From: JBCCOW01 sp039025855
GTDB taxonomy: Bacteria; Planctomycetota; Phycisphaerae; Phycisphaerales; Phycisphaeraceae
Length of the DNA: 64,000 nt
Assembly: GCA_039025855.1 (NCBI GenBank)
Contig: JBCCNL010000008.1
Coordinates: forward strand, 1-64,000
Direction of reading: 5' to 3'
The notes beneath the pieces were generated by a model. The model ran no database searches and had not been told where the DNA came from. It saw only the letters and a list, made by a program, of their open reading frames with translations. A program made the translations under genes and the position numbers. How positions within the stretch are numbered: the stretch's first letter is position 1; every line of letters starts with the position of its first letter. Positions 34,730 to 44,450 of this stretch are shown piece by piece.

Positions 34730-35545
34730 ATGAACAACCGAACCAAAACAGTCTTGGGCTTCGCCCTGATGGGCTCGCTCGTTGGCAGCGGCGCACACGC
34801 CGCGTTCATCACTTTCGATGCCGCATCGGAGATCACGGATAACTTCACGGTGCAGTCATCTGGTGGAACGCTGCCCACGTTCAATAGCGGAAACGGTGTC
34901 GGCGGCGTCGCGGGCTTCGCGGACATCACGAACAGTGGCGGCATCTTCTTCAATGACGGGATCGCCAAGTCGCTCGGGGAGACGTACCGCGTCAGCTATC
35001 TGATCAAGATCGGGACGCCGGCTAACGACATCAACGACTACCGTGCCGGCTTTATCCGCAGCACCGGTTCAAACTTTGCGGGCGGCGGAGACAGCGCGTA
35101 CGCCTACCTGCGCAGTGACCCGGGCGTAGCGACGTACACCGTCGAGCTCTTCGGCACCAACAGCAGCCTTGCGGAGACCGCGCAGTTCTCTCTCGCGTCC
35201 GACGCATGGTACGAGCTGCGTTTAGACATGGTTCTGGATAGCGACACGCAGGTGGACCTCGTCGCGTCGGTCTTCTCGCGTGGTGCGAACGGTACCGCTG
35301 CCCCGACCCTCGTTGCCGGTTCCGAAGTCAGCGTGGACGACACGGTCCTGGGAAACGGTGGCTTTTCGAACGCCGACATCTGGGGCGGCTTCACGGTCCG
35401 CAACAACACGGGCAGTGTTGGCGAGGGTCTTGATGACTTCTTCGCGGGGCTCGCGGCGGACGCCCCGGTGATCCCCGAGCCCGGGTCCATGGCCCTGCTT
35501 GTATTGGGCACGACCGTGATGGCGGCTCGTCGTCGCCGGGGCTGA
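34730..35545 (+). CDS. PEP-CTERM sorting-signal protein
   Basis: 271 residues. The signal peptide MNNRTKTVLGFALMGSLVGS leads to a cut near AHA-AF. The body is a beta-rich LamG-like domain (TFDAASEITDNFTV, RAGFIRSTGSNFAGG, WYELRLDMVLDSDTQVDLV). The tail is VIPEPGSMALLVLG, then hydrophobic, then RRRRG. GGAGG is located 10 nt before the ATG. Sequence unlike the PEP-CTERM proteins at 19952 and 56049 apart from the sorting tail, although the position in the cassette is the same. Export and exosortase processing are expected. Confidence 0.9.
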   Translation: MNNRTKTVLGFALMGSLVGSGAHAAFITFDAASEITDNFTVQSSGGTLPTFNSGNGVGGVAGFADITNSGGIFFNDGIAKSLGETYRVSYLIKIGTPANDINDYRAGFIRSTGSNFAGGGDSAYAYLRSDPGVATYTVELFGTNSSLAETAQFSLASDAWYELRLDMVLDSDTQVDLVASVFSRGANGTAAPTLVAGSEVSVDDTVLGNGGFSNADIWGGFTVRNNTGSVGEGLDDFFAGLAADAPVIPEPGSMALLVLGTTVMAARRRRG

Positions 35546-35639
35546 ACCGCCGACGATCTCGCTCTGCTGTCGGCCTAACGACGACGGCGGATATTGCCGA
35601 TCCCTTTCCGTTGGTTTCTCTTCACTCGGAGGCTTCGTC

Positions 35640-36422
35640 ATGAGCACACGCCGACGTCACGCCGCATTCACGCTGATCGAACTGCTGGTGGTCATCTCGA
35701 TCATCGCGCTGCTGATCGCGGTGCTGCTCCCGACCCTCGCGAGCGCCCGCCAGTCGGCCCGGACGCTCCAGTGCCTCAGTTCGATCCGGCAGATGTCGAA
35801 CCTCGTGGCCATCTACGGCAATGACAACAACGGCTTCATGCCCGCGGCCCAGTCGCTCTACGACTCGAACACCAACGGCGTGATCGATGTGGGCGATGCC
35901 CCCGTCGAAGGCACGCAGCAGGGTTTCTGGTTCGAGGTGTTGCAGATCGCGCTGGAAGGGACCGGCAGCAACACGCTCTACTCTGAGATGGCCGATCAGA
36001 AGGACACCAACCTGTTCTGGAGTTGCCCCGAGTGGGCAGAGGCTGAGCGATTCCGCGACTTCGACTTTGTTCCCGGCTATGGGCTCACTCGTCAGCCGGA
36101 GGCAGAGAGCACGCTCGGTTCGGGCCCCCAAAACGTCATCCAGTCTTGGGCACCCGAAGTCGAGTTCTGGCGGCCCGAGGACCTGACGTTCCCGACGAAA
36201 CGCGGCTTGATCGGCGACGCGGCGGACTGGGGCATTATCCAGCAGTCCCCCACTCCCTACCAGTTTGGCGATGCGACGGCGTATGGCCTGAACACGCTCG
36301 ATCTCTACCGGCACCTCGCCCCGATCGGTGGGACCAATCTCGCCTTTGCCGACGGCCACGCCGAGTCGATCAACCAACCGCAGGATGCGCACGACGCACT
36401 CCGCAACCCGGACCTGCGTTAA
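35640..36422 (+). CDS. Pseudopilin-like protein with prepilin N-terminal motif
   Basis: 260 residues. The prepilin motif follows a short basic head (MSTRRRHAA-FTLIELLVVIS). The residue before the Phe is Ala rather than Gly, which is unusual for PilD-type cleavage. CLSSIRQMSNLVAIYGNDN follows the helix, and the C-terminus has the canonical NLAFADGHAESI. GGAGG lies 9 nt before ATG. It is third gene of cassette B after the PEP-CTERM gene and precedes the oxidoreductase by 89 bp. The middle part differs strongly from the copies at 19038 and 58199, so it may carry the specificity. Confidence 0.88.
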   Translation: MSTRRRHAAFTLIELLVVISIIALLIAVLLPTLASARQSARTLQCLSSIRQMSNLVAIYGNDNNGFMPAAQSLYDSNTNGVIDVGDAPVEGTQQGFWFEVLQIALEGTGSNTLYSEMADQKDTNLFWSCPEWAEAERFRDFDFVPGYGLTRQPEAESTLGSGPQNVIQSWAPEVEFWRPEDLTFPTKRGLIGDAADWGIIQQSPTPYQFGDATAYGLNTLDLYRHLAPIGGTNLAFADGHAESINQPQDAHDALRNPDLR

Positions 36423-36511
36423 ACCAACGCGTTGACCGGAGAGGCCCACACCATCCAGGAGCGCGCGAGCACGGGAACCCCGTCCCGCGCGATGACACCG
36501 GCAGGCTGCAC

Positions 36512-38170
36512 ATGAAAACGGACATCGCAATCGTTGGTGGAGGGGTCGGCGGCGTGGCGGCGGCCATCGCAGCGGCGGACGCGGGGCGTCGTGTGGTCCT
36601 GACCGAACGGTACGCCTGGCTGGGCGGGCAGCTCACATCCCAGGGCGTGCCGCCGGACGAGAACAGTTGGGTCAGTACGCACGGCGCGACCGCCCGCTAC
36701 CAGCGTTGGCGTCGGCTTGTGCAGCAGTATTACCGAGACCACTACCCACTCAACGCTGCGTCCCGGATGGCCCCGAGCCTCAACCCCGGCGCGGGCCGGG
36801 TGTCCGGGCTTTGCGCCGAGCCGAGGGTCTATCTCGCGGCCATGCAGCAGATGCTTGCGCCGCACATCACGGCGGGGCGGATCACGCTGTTGCAGCCGTA
36901 CCATCCGGTCTCTGCCGACACGGACGGCGATCGGGTGCGTTCGGTGAGGGTGCAGCATCTGGAAAGCGGGGAACAGGTCGCGCTTGAAGCCGATTACTTC
37001 CTGGATGCCACGGAGCTGGGTGACCTGCTGCCGCTGGCCGGGGTTGAGTTTGTCACTGGAGCCGAGTCGAAGCAGCAGACGGATGAGTTGCACGCCGCTG
37101 ACGTGGCCGACCCGGAGAACGTGCAGGCCATCACGTGGTGCTTTGCGTTGGGGTTTGATCCCAGGCCCGGGGCGGACCACACGATCACTCGGCCCGACAA
37201 CTACAGCTGTTGGCGGGACTACGTGCCGCCTACGACGCCGGCGTGGGGCGGCAAGCTCTTGTCGTGGGACCAGCCTTCGCCATGGGAGATCGACAAGCGC
37301 GTGCCGGGCCACCTGTTGGAGGCGGACCGCGGCGAGACCGGCGTCAACAGCATGTTCCGGTATCGGCAGATCATCTCCAGCACGGTCTACGACCCCGCGG
37401 TTGCCGACGCGGTCGAGGAGGTGACGCTGGTGAACTGGGTGCAGAACGACTACATGGAGGGGAACCTGATCGGTGCGTCTCCCGAGGACGCGGCGCGTTA
37501 TAAGCGCGAGGCCCGCGAGCTGTCGCGCTGCCTTGTGTACTGGTTGCAGACCGAGGCCCCTAACCGGGCCACCGGTGGCACGGGGTTCCCCCAACTCCGG
37601 CTCCGTGGTGACTTGATGAGCGACGACCCGCTGACGACCGACGGGCTCGCCCAGGCCCCGTACATCCGTGAGTCCCGCCGCATCAAGGCCCGCTTCACCG
37701 TGACCGAGGCCCACGTCGGCACCGAGATGCGCACCGGCCACGCCCCGCACTGGGGCAACCCGCAGAGCTTTCGCGTCACCGATGGCATGGTGGCCGAGCG
37801 CTTCCGCGACAGCGTCGGCATCGGGCACTACCGGATCGACCTGCACATGTCGACGGGCGGCGACCACTACATCGACGTCTCGGCGCTGCCGTTTCAGATC
37901 CCGCTGGGCGCGCTGCTGCCCGAGCGGGTGCGCAACCTGCTGCCCGCGTGCAAGAACATCGGCACGACCCACATCAGCAACGGCTGTTACCGCCTGCACC
38001 CGGTCGAGTGGAACATCGGCGAGTCGGCCGGTAGCCTCGCGGCGTTCTGCCTGGAGCGGGGCTGCGAGCCGCACGCGGTGATCGACCGCGAGGAGCTGCT
38101 GGAGGCGTTCCAGGGCGGCCTTGCCAACGCGGGTGTTCGGCTGGAATGGCCGACCACCCATGCGGTTTGA
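36512..38170 (+). CDS. FAD-dependent oxidoreductase
   Basis: 552 residues of the FAD_oxidored family common in polysaccharide-utilisation clusters. The dinucleotide site is AIVGGGVGGVAAAIAAADAG at the N-terminus, with Glu at the end of strand 2 (VVLTERYAWLGGQ). Other family features are ALEADYFLDATELGDLLPLAG and, near the C-terminus, NLLPACKNIGTTHISNGCYRLH and WNIGESAGSLAA. There is no signal peptide. The start codon ATG 36512 is set by the GxGxxG position. The open frame upstream is antiphase to the pseudopilin gene. Its substrate is unknown. A sugar or sugar-acid oxidation is plausible by context. Confidence 0.88.
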   Translation: MKTDIAIVGGGVGGVAAAIAAADAGRRVVLTERYAWLGGQLTSQGVPPDENSWVSTHGATARYQRWRRLVQQYYRDHYPLNAASRMAPSLNPGAGRVSGLCAEPRVYLAAMQQMLAPHITAGRITLLQPYHPVSADTDGDRVRSVRVQHLESGEQVALEADYFLDATELGDLLPLAGVEFVTGAESKQQTDELHAADVADPENVQAITWCFALGFDPRPGADHTITRPDNYSCWRDYVPPTTPAWGGKLLSWDQPSPWEIDKRVPGHLLEADRGETGVNSMFRYRQIISSTVYDPAVADAVEEVTLVNWVQNDYMEGNLIGASPEDAARYKREARELSRCLVYWLQTEAPNRATGGTGFPQLRLRGDLMSDDPLTTDGLAQAPYIRESRRIKARFTVTEAHVGTEMRTGHAPHWGNPQSFRVTDGMVAERFRDSVGIGHYRIDLHMSTGGDHYIDVSALPFQIPLGALLPERVRNLLPACKNIGTTHISNGCYRLHPVEWNIGESAGSLAAFCLERGCEPHAVIDREELLEAFQGGLANAGVRLEWPTTHAV

Positions 38171-38235
38171 TCCCGTGTTGGCGGGGTGGTCCGGTTGGGC
38201 CTAATCTCCTGCAGAGCATGCTTGGTGCCCGCCCG

Positions 38236-40080
38236 ATGACTTCGATGAATGACGCCAGACGCCGAAGGTTCGGCGTGGGATTCCTCGTGCTCCTGGTCCT
38301 CGGGATCGCAGCGTGCCAGGGCGACACGCGGGTCCACCCGGTCAGGCCGGACGTCGCTCTGCGTGAGCAGGTGCAGACCCGGCTGAAGACCGATGCCTTG
38401 AGCAAGCTCAGCCGGGATGGCTTGGACCAGCTTCAGCTCAAGGGCCTGCGCTCCCGGGACCCGATGGCCGCGGTGGGGCAGTTGGTCGCGCTTGCCGAGG
38501 CCGAGCCCGACGCGCCGTGGCGGGTGATCGCCGCCGAGGTGTTGTTTGACCACGCCGAGTCACTGCGCGCCCGAGACCTGTCGCTGTATCTGAAGACGGC
38601 GCGGCTGGCCGACCGTGAGATCGAGCGTGCGATCCAGCGGGGTGGGGGTCTGCTGGACAGCCGTACGGAGTTCGCCGCCGACCTTTACCGGCGGTGCGTC
38701 GCGGTGTTTCTCGCAGCTCCCGATCAGTCATGGCTTGGCGGCGACCGCGTGACCGTGGAAGGGCAGGGGGGTTCCTTCGAGGTCAGGGCCGCAGAAGCCC
38801 GTGACCGGCGACAGTGGGCGGGGCCTCGGTTTGATCGTTTGGTGCCGACCGATTTTGTCGGGATTCAAGGCATGCGTCACCACCACCGGCTGGACGCGTT
38901 TGGTGCGCCGGCGACCGCGATCCGTGAGCAGGCCGACGCCGAGCCACCGCGGGCCGAGCGGTTCATCCCGCCCGAGGGACTGATGGCGGCGACGACCGTG
39001 ACCCTGCGGTTTGATGCTGGCGATCGGGTCGGGGTTGAGCTGTGGAACCCGGACCATGCTCCGACCATCGAGCGGTACGGGGCTGTGCTCCGCTTGTCGA
39101 GCGACGTGTCGGTGCCGGTGGCGGAGCTCTACGCCCGGGCCGAGCTCACGTCGCGGGGCAGGCTGGCGACTCGGCTGGTCGAGCGTGAATTGAGTCGGGC
39201 GGGCATCTACTTCCACGAGCCGTACGACCCGACCAAGACGCCGGTCCTGATGGTGCACGGGCTGCAGTCGAGCCCGGCGACCTGGCGTGACCTGCTCAAC
39301 GACCTGCGTGCGGACCCGGTGCTCCGACAGCGTTACCAGTTCTGGATGTTCTTCTATCCGTCGGGCCTGCCCATCGCGCGGTCGGCGGCGTATCTGCGGC
39401 GTGAACTCGGTGCGGTGCGAGCGCACCTCGATCCGGCTGGCGGGCACGCGGGTCTTCAGGACATGGTGCTGGTCGGGCACAGCATGGGTGGGCTGGTCAG
39501 CAAGGCGGTCGTGCAGGACAGCGGTGATCGGCTGTGGGCGTCACTGCACCCCAAGCCGTTCGATAAGGTCGACATGCCGGACGACGTGCGGGCTCACCTG
39601 CGTGAGGTGTTCTTTTACGAGGCGGACCAAGGGATTGGCCGGGTCGTGTTCATCGCGAGCCCGCACGGGGGGAGCCAGATCGCCAAGTCGTGGATCGGGC
39701 GGGCCGGGGACAAGCTGATCCAGCTGCCGGGCGAGTTGCTTTCTGTGGGTCAGTGGATGCGGGCCGAGAGTCGACGGCTTTCGGCGGACACCTCGTTTCA
39801 GCTGGCACGCGGGGTGCCGTCGAGCATTGACGACCTGCAGGAAGACGCACCACACCTGATCGCGTACCAGGAGATGCCGATCCGCGAGGGCCTGCCCTAC
39901 CACCTGATCGCGGGGCGGAAGGACTGGGTGGTCTCGCTCGACAGCGCGCTGCTGCCGGGCGGTGAGTCGGAACTGATCGTTGAGTCCGGGCACGACGCCC
40001 ACGCCCACCCGCTGGCGATCCGCGAGGTGCGGCGGATCCTTCTTGAACACGCCCGCGCTAGCGACACACCGACCGAATGA
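38236..40080 (+). CDS. Alpha/beta-hydrolase lipoprotein (lipase-like)
   Basis: 614 residues. The signal peptide ends in a lipobox (LGIAAC, Cys about 30), so it is an exported lipoprotein. Residues about 40-330 form an N-terminal domain without recognisable motifs. The hydrolase domain starts at KTPVLMVHGLQSSPATWRDL, with nucleophile Ser416 in GHSMGG and a supporting region VVFIASPHGGSQIA. The late His is probably in VESGHDAHAHPLA. It belongs to the PGAP1/lipase-like group by sight. ATG 38218 and 38245 are alternatives. Role in glycan use could be removal of ester groups (inference). Confidence 0.8.
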   Translation: MTSMNDARRRRFGVGFLVLLVLGIAACQGDTRVHPVRPDVALREQVQTRLKTDALSKLSRDGLDQLQLKGLRSRDPMAAVGQLVALAEAEPDAPWRVIAAEVLFDHAESLRARDLSLYLKTARLADREIERAIQRGGGLLDSRTEFAADLYRRCVAVFLAAPDQSWLGGDRVTVEGQGGSFEVRAAEARDRRQWAGPRFDRLVPTDFVGIQGMRHHHRLDAFGAPATAIREQADAEPPRAERFIPPEGLMAATTVTLRFDAGDRVGVELWNPDHAPTIERYGAVLRLSSDVSVPVAELYARAELTSRGRLATRLVERELSRAGIYFHEPYDPTKTPVLMVHGLQSSPATWRDLLNDLRADPVLRQRYQFWMFFYPSGLPIARSAAYLRRELGAVRAHLDPAGGHAGLQDMVLVGHSMGGLVSKAVVQDSGDRLWASLHPKPFDKVDMPDDVRAHLREVFFYEADQGIGRVVFIASPHGGSQIAKSWIGRAGDKLIQLPGELLSVGQWMRAESRRLSADTSFQLARGVPSSIDDLQEDAPHLIAYQEMPIREGLPYHLIAGRKDWVVSLDSALLPGGESELIVESGHDAHAHPLAIREVRRILLEHARASDTPTE

Positions 40081-40161
40081 GCGATTGCGTAGGTCGCTTC
40101 GGCAGAGTGCCTGTCGCCGCTTTCTATCCGCTGCCTGCCCTTGTCCAGATCGAGACACTCC

Positions 40162-41778
40162 ATGACCTCACCACCTGCGCCCGCCGCTTCGGAATCGACT
40201 GCTGAACGGCCGCCGCTTCGGCATGCCTGGAAAGAGTGTGCGTGTATCGGGATGGCGCTCGAGGTCTTGCGTGAAGACATGCAGGAACAGCTCCGCCGGG
40301 TGCAGCGCGAGATCGGGTACCGCCACATCCGGTTTCACGCGTCGTTCCACGATCGGCTTGGCGTGGTTCGCGAGGCAGCCGACGGCAGCATCAACTACCA
40401 CTGGGCGCTATTCGACAAGGTCTACGACTTTTTAGTCGAGGTCGGCTTCGACCCGATCGTCGAGCTGAACCCGATGCCGTCGGCGATCGCGTCGGGCGAC
40501 CAGCTCATGTTCGACAACGGCTGGGGGTTCAACGTGACGCCGCCGAAGTCGTGGGGCCTGTGGGAAGACCTCTGCCGCGCGTGCGCGGCGCATGTGGTCG
40601 AGCGGTATGGGCTGCCGCGGGTGAAGAACTGGATGTTCGAGTGCTGGAACGAGCCGAACCTGCACGGCCAGTTCTGGACCGGGACCGACGCGGAGTACTA
40701 CCAGCTTTATGCGGCGTCGGTGCGGGGGATCAAGTCGGTCCACCCCGAGCTGAAGGTGGGCGGACCCGCGTGCGCCGGGGCAGAGATGCCGCTCCCGTAT
40801 GCGAAGTGGTGCCGGGATAACAACGTGCCGGTCGACTTCCTGAGCTACCACGGGTATCCAATGGGTGAATACGGTGCGTTCCCGCAGCGGGTTGGTTCGC
40901 CGCACGCGTCGGGCTTCGCGCTGGTCAACGACTTCAAGAAGGCTCACGACGAGCTCCACGCCGAGGGCTTCGGTGATCTGCCCCGCATCATCACCGAGTG
41001 GAACGTCCAGCACTGCGACGAGAACGGCAACTCCAAGTGGGTCGGCACCACCGACTGTACCCGGCTGTTCAGCGGCGCCGCCGCGTTGCACTACACGCTG
41101 GAGTGCGAGCCCTATGTCGATGCGTTTGGCTATTGGACCCTCAGCGACGTGTTCCATGAGGCGGGCATCACCCAGCAGGAGTTCGGCACGAATAACCAGT
41201 ACTACGGGATGCTCACGATCGAGGGCCGGCCCAAGCCGATCTACCACGCGTTCAAGTATCTGGCCCGCATGACCGGCCCGCGGCTTCGGCCTCCGGACGC
41301 GGTGGTGAGCGACAAGCCGCCGCTGGCGAACCTCGTGCTCACCGATGAGACCGTGACCTGCCGTGCGTTGATGTGGAACTTCCATATGCCCGAGGAGCCG
41401 TCGCAGGTCTGGGAGGGGACGCTGGAACTGCCGCTGCCCACGCCGATGCGCGACGCGGAACAAGTCCGAGTAATCACGGCACAGATCACGGAGTCCGCCG
41501 GCGGGGTATACGAGGCGTGGCAGTCGATGGACGGCCCGGCGTCGTTGACCAAACTCGAGTGGGAAGCCATCGAGGCGGCGAGCCACCCCACGCACCACGC
41601 ATTGATCCTCGATAGCCAGGGCGGTAAGGTCGCCGTGCCGTACCGGCTGGACCGCAATGAGGTCTTGTTTATCGAGCTGTCCGGCCCGACCGGGAACTCC
41701 GCTGAGGCGGTCAATGAAGCTCTGAATAAACTCAACCACCAGCTGGAGTACCCGGGGTCGAAGAAGCTCGAGGCGTGA
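40162..41778 (+). CDS. GH39-like glycoside hydrolase
   Basis: 538 residues, no signal peptide. A TIM barrel of the beta-xylosidase/alpha-L-iduronidase type: IGYRHIRFHASFHDRLGV in strand 1-2, acid/base candidate Glu164 in ECWNEPNLHGQFW, nucleophile candidate Glu279 in RIITEWNVQH, then DAFGYWTLSDVFHE and a C-terminal beta domain that starts near PLANLVLTDETVTC. The WNEPN and TEWN signatures are those of GH39. Whether it acts on beta-xylosides or another sugar cannot be told. ATG 40162 is used. It follows the lipoprotein gene by 81 bp. Confidence 0.87.
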   Translation: MTSPPAPAASESTAERPPLRHAWKECACIGMALEVLREDMQEQLRRVQREIGYRHIRFHASFHDRLGVVREAADGSINYHWALFDKVYDFLVEVGFDPIVELNPMPSAIASGDQLMFDNGWGFNVTPPKSWGLWEDLCRACAAHVVERYGLPRVKNWMFECWNEPNLHGQFWTGTDAEYYQLYAASVRGIKSVHPELKVGGPACAGAEMPLPYAKWCRDNNVPVDFLSYHGYPMGEYGAFPQRVGSPHASGFALVNDFKKAHDELHAEGFGDLPRIITEWNVQHCDENGNSKWVGTTDCTRLFSGAAALHYTLECEPYVDAFGYWTLSDVFHEAGITQQEFGTNNQYYGMLTIEGRPKPIYHAFKYLARMTGPRLRPPDAVVSDKPPLANLVLTDETVTCRALMWNFHMPEEPSQVWEGTLELPLPTPMRDAEQVRVITAQITESAGGVYEAWQSMDGPASLTKLEWEAIEAASHPTHHALILDSQGGKVAVPYRLDRNEVLFIELSGPTGNSAEAVNEALNKLNHQLEYPGSKKLEA

Positions 41779-41803
41779 ACGTCATCCCCGCTGTGGTGGT
41801 TGG

Positions 41804-41819
41804 CGTGGGTTAGCCCACG
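41804..41819. terminator. Small hairpin between convergent genes
   Basis: CGTGGG-TTAG-CCCACG, a 6-bp perfect stem that overlaps the stop codon of the minus-strand amidohydrolase gene. No T-run. It may help end transcription from both sides. Confidence 0.35.
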
Positions 41820-43645
41820 TGCTGATAGCCGCCGTAGAACTTCACGGGTGACCACTCGGGCGACACCGGGGGTAGTGGCTCGACGTCGTGTTCCTTGAGG
41901 TTGCCGGCCGCGTAGACAACCTCGCCGGCGACGCCGGTCAGTTCGGACCTGAGTGTCGACAGTTCTGCGTCGGTGACTTGGAAGTAGTCCCGGTCGAGGG
42001 CGATGAAGTCGGCGAACTGTCCGGGGGCGATCGCGCCCTTGACGCCTTCGTGGCCTGTGGACCAGGCGCTGCCGAGGGTCCAGAGGCGGAGGGCTTCTTC
42101 GCGGTCGAGCAGATTGTCGTCGCCGTACATCTGCATGCCGCCGAGCGACTTGCCTGTGCACAGCCACGCGAGGCTGAGCCAGGGGTTGTGGGACGAGACG
42201 CGGGTTGCGTCGGTGCCGGCACACATGGGCAGGCCCATGCTCATCATGCGGCGGACCGGCGGGGCATCCTTGAGCGCGTCGGGCCCGTAGCGGCGGGCGA
42301 AGTCCTCGGCCTGGTAGATGATGCGGTTCTGGATCGCCATGCCGCCGCCGAGTTCGGCGATACGCTCGAGGTTGCGGTCGGTGATCGTCTCGGCGTGATC
42401 GACGAGCATGCGTGGGCCCTTGCCGATACCGCCGGCGTGTTTGGTGTGCGCGGCTTCATAGGTGCCAAGCAGCCGGTCGATCGTCTCGTTGTAGGTCATG
42501 TGCTGACGTGTCGGCCAGCCGTTGGCAGCGAGTACGTCCATAATGGGCTGCTGGACGTCTTCGGCGTTGTGATCGATGTCGGGGCGGGCGTCGTTGAAGA
42601 TCTCGTAGTCGTAGGCGGCCCAGCAGATGTTCTCGCCGGCACCTGTGAGGTAGAGCATGTCATCCGTGCCGGCCTTGGGGGAGTGGTCCTTGACCCAGCG
42701 GCGGTAGCTCGCCTCTTCCTGGCCTTTGACCTGCGGGAAGGTGTTGAGCGAGGTGCGGATCTTAAGCAGGCCGTCACGGTTGAGCTCGTCGAAGACGCCG
42801 TAGGCATCGGGGAAGACCATGCCACCGCCGCCGCAGTCGCTGACGCTGGTGATGCCGAGCGAGTGCATCTCGCGTTGGAAGCTCAGCGATGAATTGATCT
42901 GGTCGGCCTTGTTGAGTCTTGGCCCGTTGCTGATCGACTTGTAGAGGATCAGCCCGGAGGGGTAGGCGAAGACGGCTCCGGTGGGCTTGCCGTGCCGGTC
43001 GAACGCGAGCCGGCCGCCGGGGTAGGTCGGACGGGTCGGCTTGTCGTAGTCGAGGTACTCCATCGCCTTGTTGTTGAGCAGGGCGTAGGCGTAGAGGTAG
43101 AGGATGAAGACGGGGTGGTCTTGCGAGACGGCGTTGATCTCATCGAGCGTCGGCATGCGGCGCTCTTTGAACTGGTACATCGAGAAGCCGCCGATGACGC
43201 GGATCCACTGGCCCTTGGGCGTGCGGGCGGCCTGTTCGCGGAGCATCTCCAGGGCGCGTTCGAGCGAGTCGACGCCGTCCCAGCGGACCTCCATGTGGTA
43301 GTTGAGGCCCTGGCGGACGAAGTGCGCATGAGAGTCATTGAGCCCGGGGATGACACGCTTGCCCTTGGCGTCGATGACGCGGGTGTCGGGGCCTTTGACG
43401 GCAAGGACTTCTTCGTCGGAGCCAACGGAGAGGAAGCGGTCGCCGACGGTGGCGAACGCGGTGGCGTTGGGCTTGGCGGGGTCCATCGTGCTGACGGCCG
43501 CGTTGTGGAGGATGAGATCGGCGGGCGTGTTGGAATGGTCGTCGCCGAAGGCGTGGCGGGTGAGCGGTGAGAGGCCGAGCGTGGCCATCCCGCCGACGGC
43601 AGCGCCGAGGAAGGTGCGTCGTGAGGCGTGGTTGATGTCGATCAT
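41810..43645 (-). CDS. Tat-exported amidohydrolase (YtcJ-like, Amidohydro_3)
   Basis: 611 residues. The start at ATG 43645 yields a twin-arginine signal, ASRRTFLGAAVGGMATLG. The enzyme follows the YtcJ plan: ADLILHNAAVSTMDP, the metal-binding DSHAHF after VIPGLNDSHAH, long insertions, VDHAETITDRNLERIAELGG, the late MCAGTDATRVSSHNPW and APGQFADFIALDRDYF near the end. These hydrolases act on amide or similar bonds of small molecules. The natural substrate is unknown. It is last gene of a minus-strand operon with two isochorismatase-like genes (34 bp gap) controlled by a divergent HxlR-type regulator. Confidence 0.88.
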   Translation of the reverse strand: MIDINHASRRTFLGAAVGGMATLGLSPLTRHAFGDDHSNTPADLILHNAAVSTMDPAKPNATAFATVGDRFLSVGSDEEVLAVKGPDTRVIDAKGKRVIPGLNDSHAHFVRQGLNYHMEVRWDGVDSLERALEMLREQAARTPKGQWIRVIGGFSMYQFKERRMPTLDEINAVSQDHPVFILYLYAYALLNNKAMEYLDYDKPTRPTYPGGRLAFDRHGKPTGAVFAYPSGLILYKSISNGPRLNKADQINSSLSFQREMHSLGITSVSDCGGGGMVFPDAYGVFDELNRDGLLKIRTSLNTFPQVKGQEEASYRRWVKDHSPKAGTDDMLYLTGAGENICWAAYDYEIFNDARPDIDHNAEDVQQPIMDVLAANGWPTRQHMTYNETIDRLLGTYEAAHTKHAGGIGKGPRMLVDHAETITDRNLERIAELGGGMAIQNRIIYQAEDFARRYGPDALKDAPPVRRMMSMGLPMCAGTDATRVSSHNPWLSLAWLCTGKSLGGMQMYGDDNLLDREEALRLWTLGSAWSTGHEGVKGAIAPGQFADFIALDRDYFQVTDAELSTLRSELTGVAGEVVYAAGNLKEHDVEPLPPVSPEWSPVKFYGGYQHVG

Positions 43646-43679
43646 CGGGGCGCTCCGTTTGGAGGGTGGCGTTTGAGAA

Positions 43680-44387
43680 TCAGTCGGCGGCGTGTTCTTT
43701 GAGGATGGCGGTGACGGCGTCTTGGACGGTGGCGTTGGGTGACGCGGCGAGCCATTCGTGGGTGACCTGCTGCCAGGTGACGGGTATGACACCCGCTTGG
43801 ATCAGCCGGGCGACGGCCATCTCATGGGCGTCTGAACTGGTCGCGCCCGACGCATCGGTGACAACGTAGACCTGATAACCGTCGACCATGGCCTGCAGCG
43901 CGGGGAGCGTGACGCCGGTCTCGATCGACGGCGCGGCGAAGATGAGCTTGGACTGTCCGAGGCGTTCGATGGTGGAGATGGCGGCCGGGTCGTCCCAGAA
44001 GTTGGGGCCCGGGCGGGTGAAGACTTCGTGGTGGGGTCGGACCGCGGCGATGTCCGGGATCAGTGCTGCGGTGTCGGACTGGCCGGACCTCCCGGTGAGC
44101 AGCGTGGACACATCGAACGCCACGGCGGACTTGGCGAGGGCGACCGCGTTGTTGAGCAGGTTGCTCTGATGCGCGTCGGGCACATGCGCCATCGCATCGG
44201 GCTGGAAGTCGATCAGGACGAGCGTGGCGTTGGACGGCGTCAGCGGCGTGAGCACGCTTGGGGCAGGACCGTCTGTCGTATCGGGGTGGGCATGAGCGGT
44301 TGATGGAGGCAGGCCAAGGAGTCCGGCGGCGAACATGCCGGCTATGAAGGCCAGACCAAGGAGCGAGCTGCATTGGTGTCGGGGCAT
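43680..44387 (-). CDS. Exported isochorismatase-fold protein lacking the catalytic cysteine
   Basis: 235 residues. A signal peptide (LLGLAFIAGMFAAGLLGL, then AHA) precedes an isochorismatase-like fold. The family Asp is kept in ATLVLIDFQPDAMAHV. The segment that in active relatives reads GITTDVCV is here APSIETGVTL, with Gly in place of the nucleophile Cys. The rest of the YcaC pattern is kept (FWDDPAA, DGYQVYVVTDASGA, AVARLIQAGVIPVTWQ). The product is thus either a pseudoenzyme or a hydrolase with altered chemistry. It lies directly downstream of the intact paralogue. Confidence 0.85.
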   Translation of the reverse strand: MPRHQCSSLLGLAFIAGMFAAGLLGLPPSTAHAHPDTTDGPAPSVLTPLTPSNATLVLIDFQPDAMAHVPDAHQSNLLNNAVALAKSAVAFDVSTLLTGRSGQSDTAALIPDIAAVRPHHEVFTRPGPNFWDDPAAISTIERLGQSKLIFAAPSIETGVTLPALQAMVDGYQVYVVTDASGATSSDAHEMAVARLIQAGVIPVTWQQVTHEWLAASPNATVQDAVTAILKEHAAD

Positions 44388-44450
44388 CGGCGGGGGTTCC
44401 TCGGGCGGGGACGGCGTTTGCGGTTGAATGTGGACGAGGCAGCGGATCGA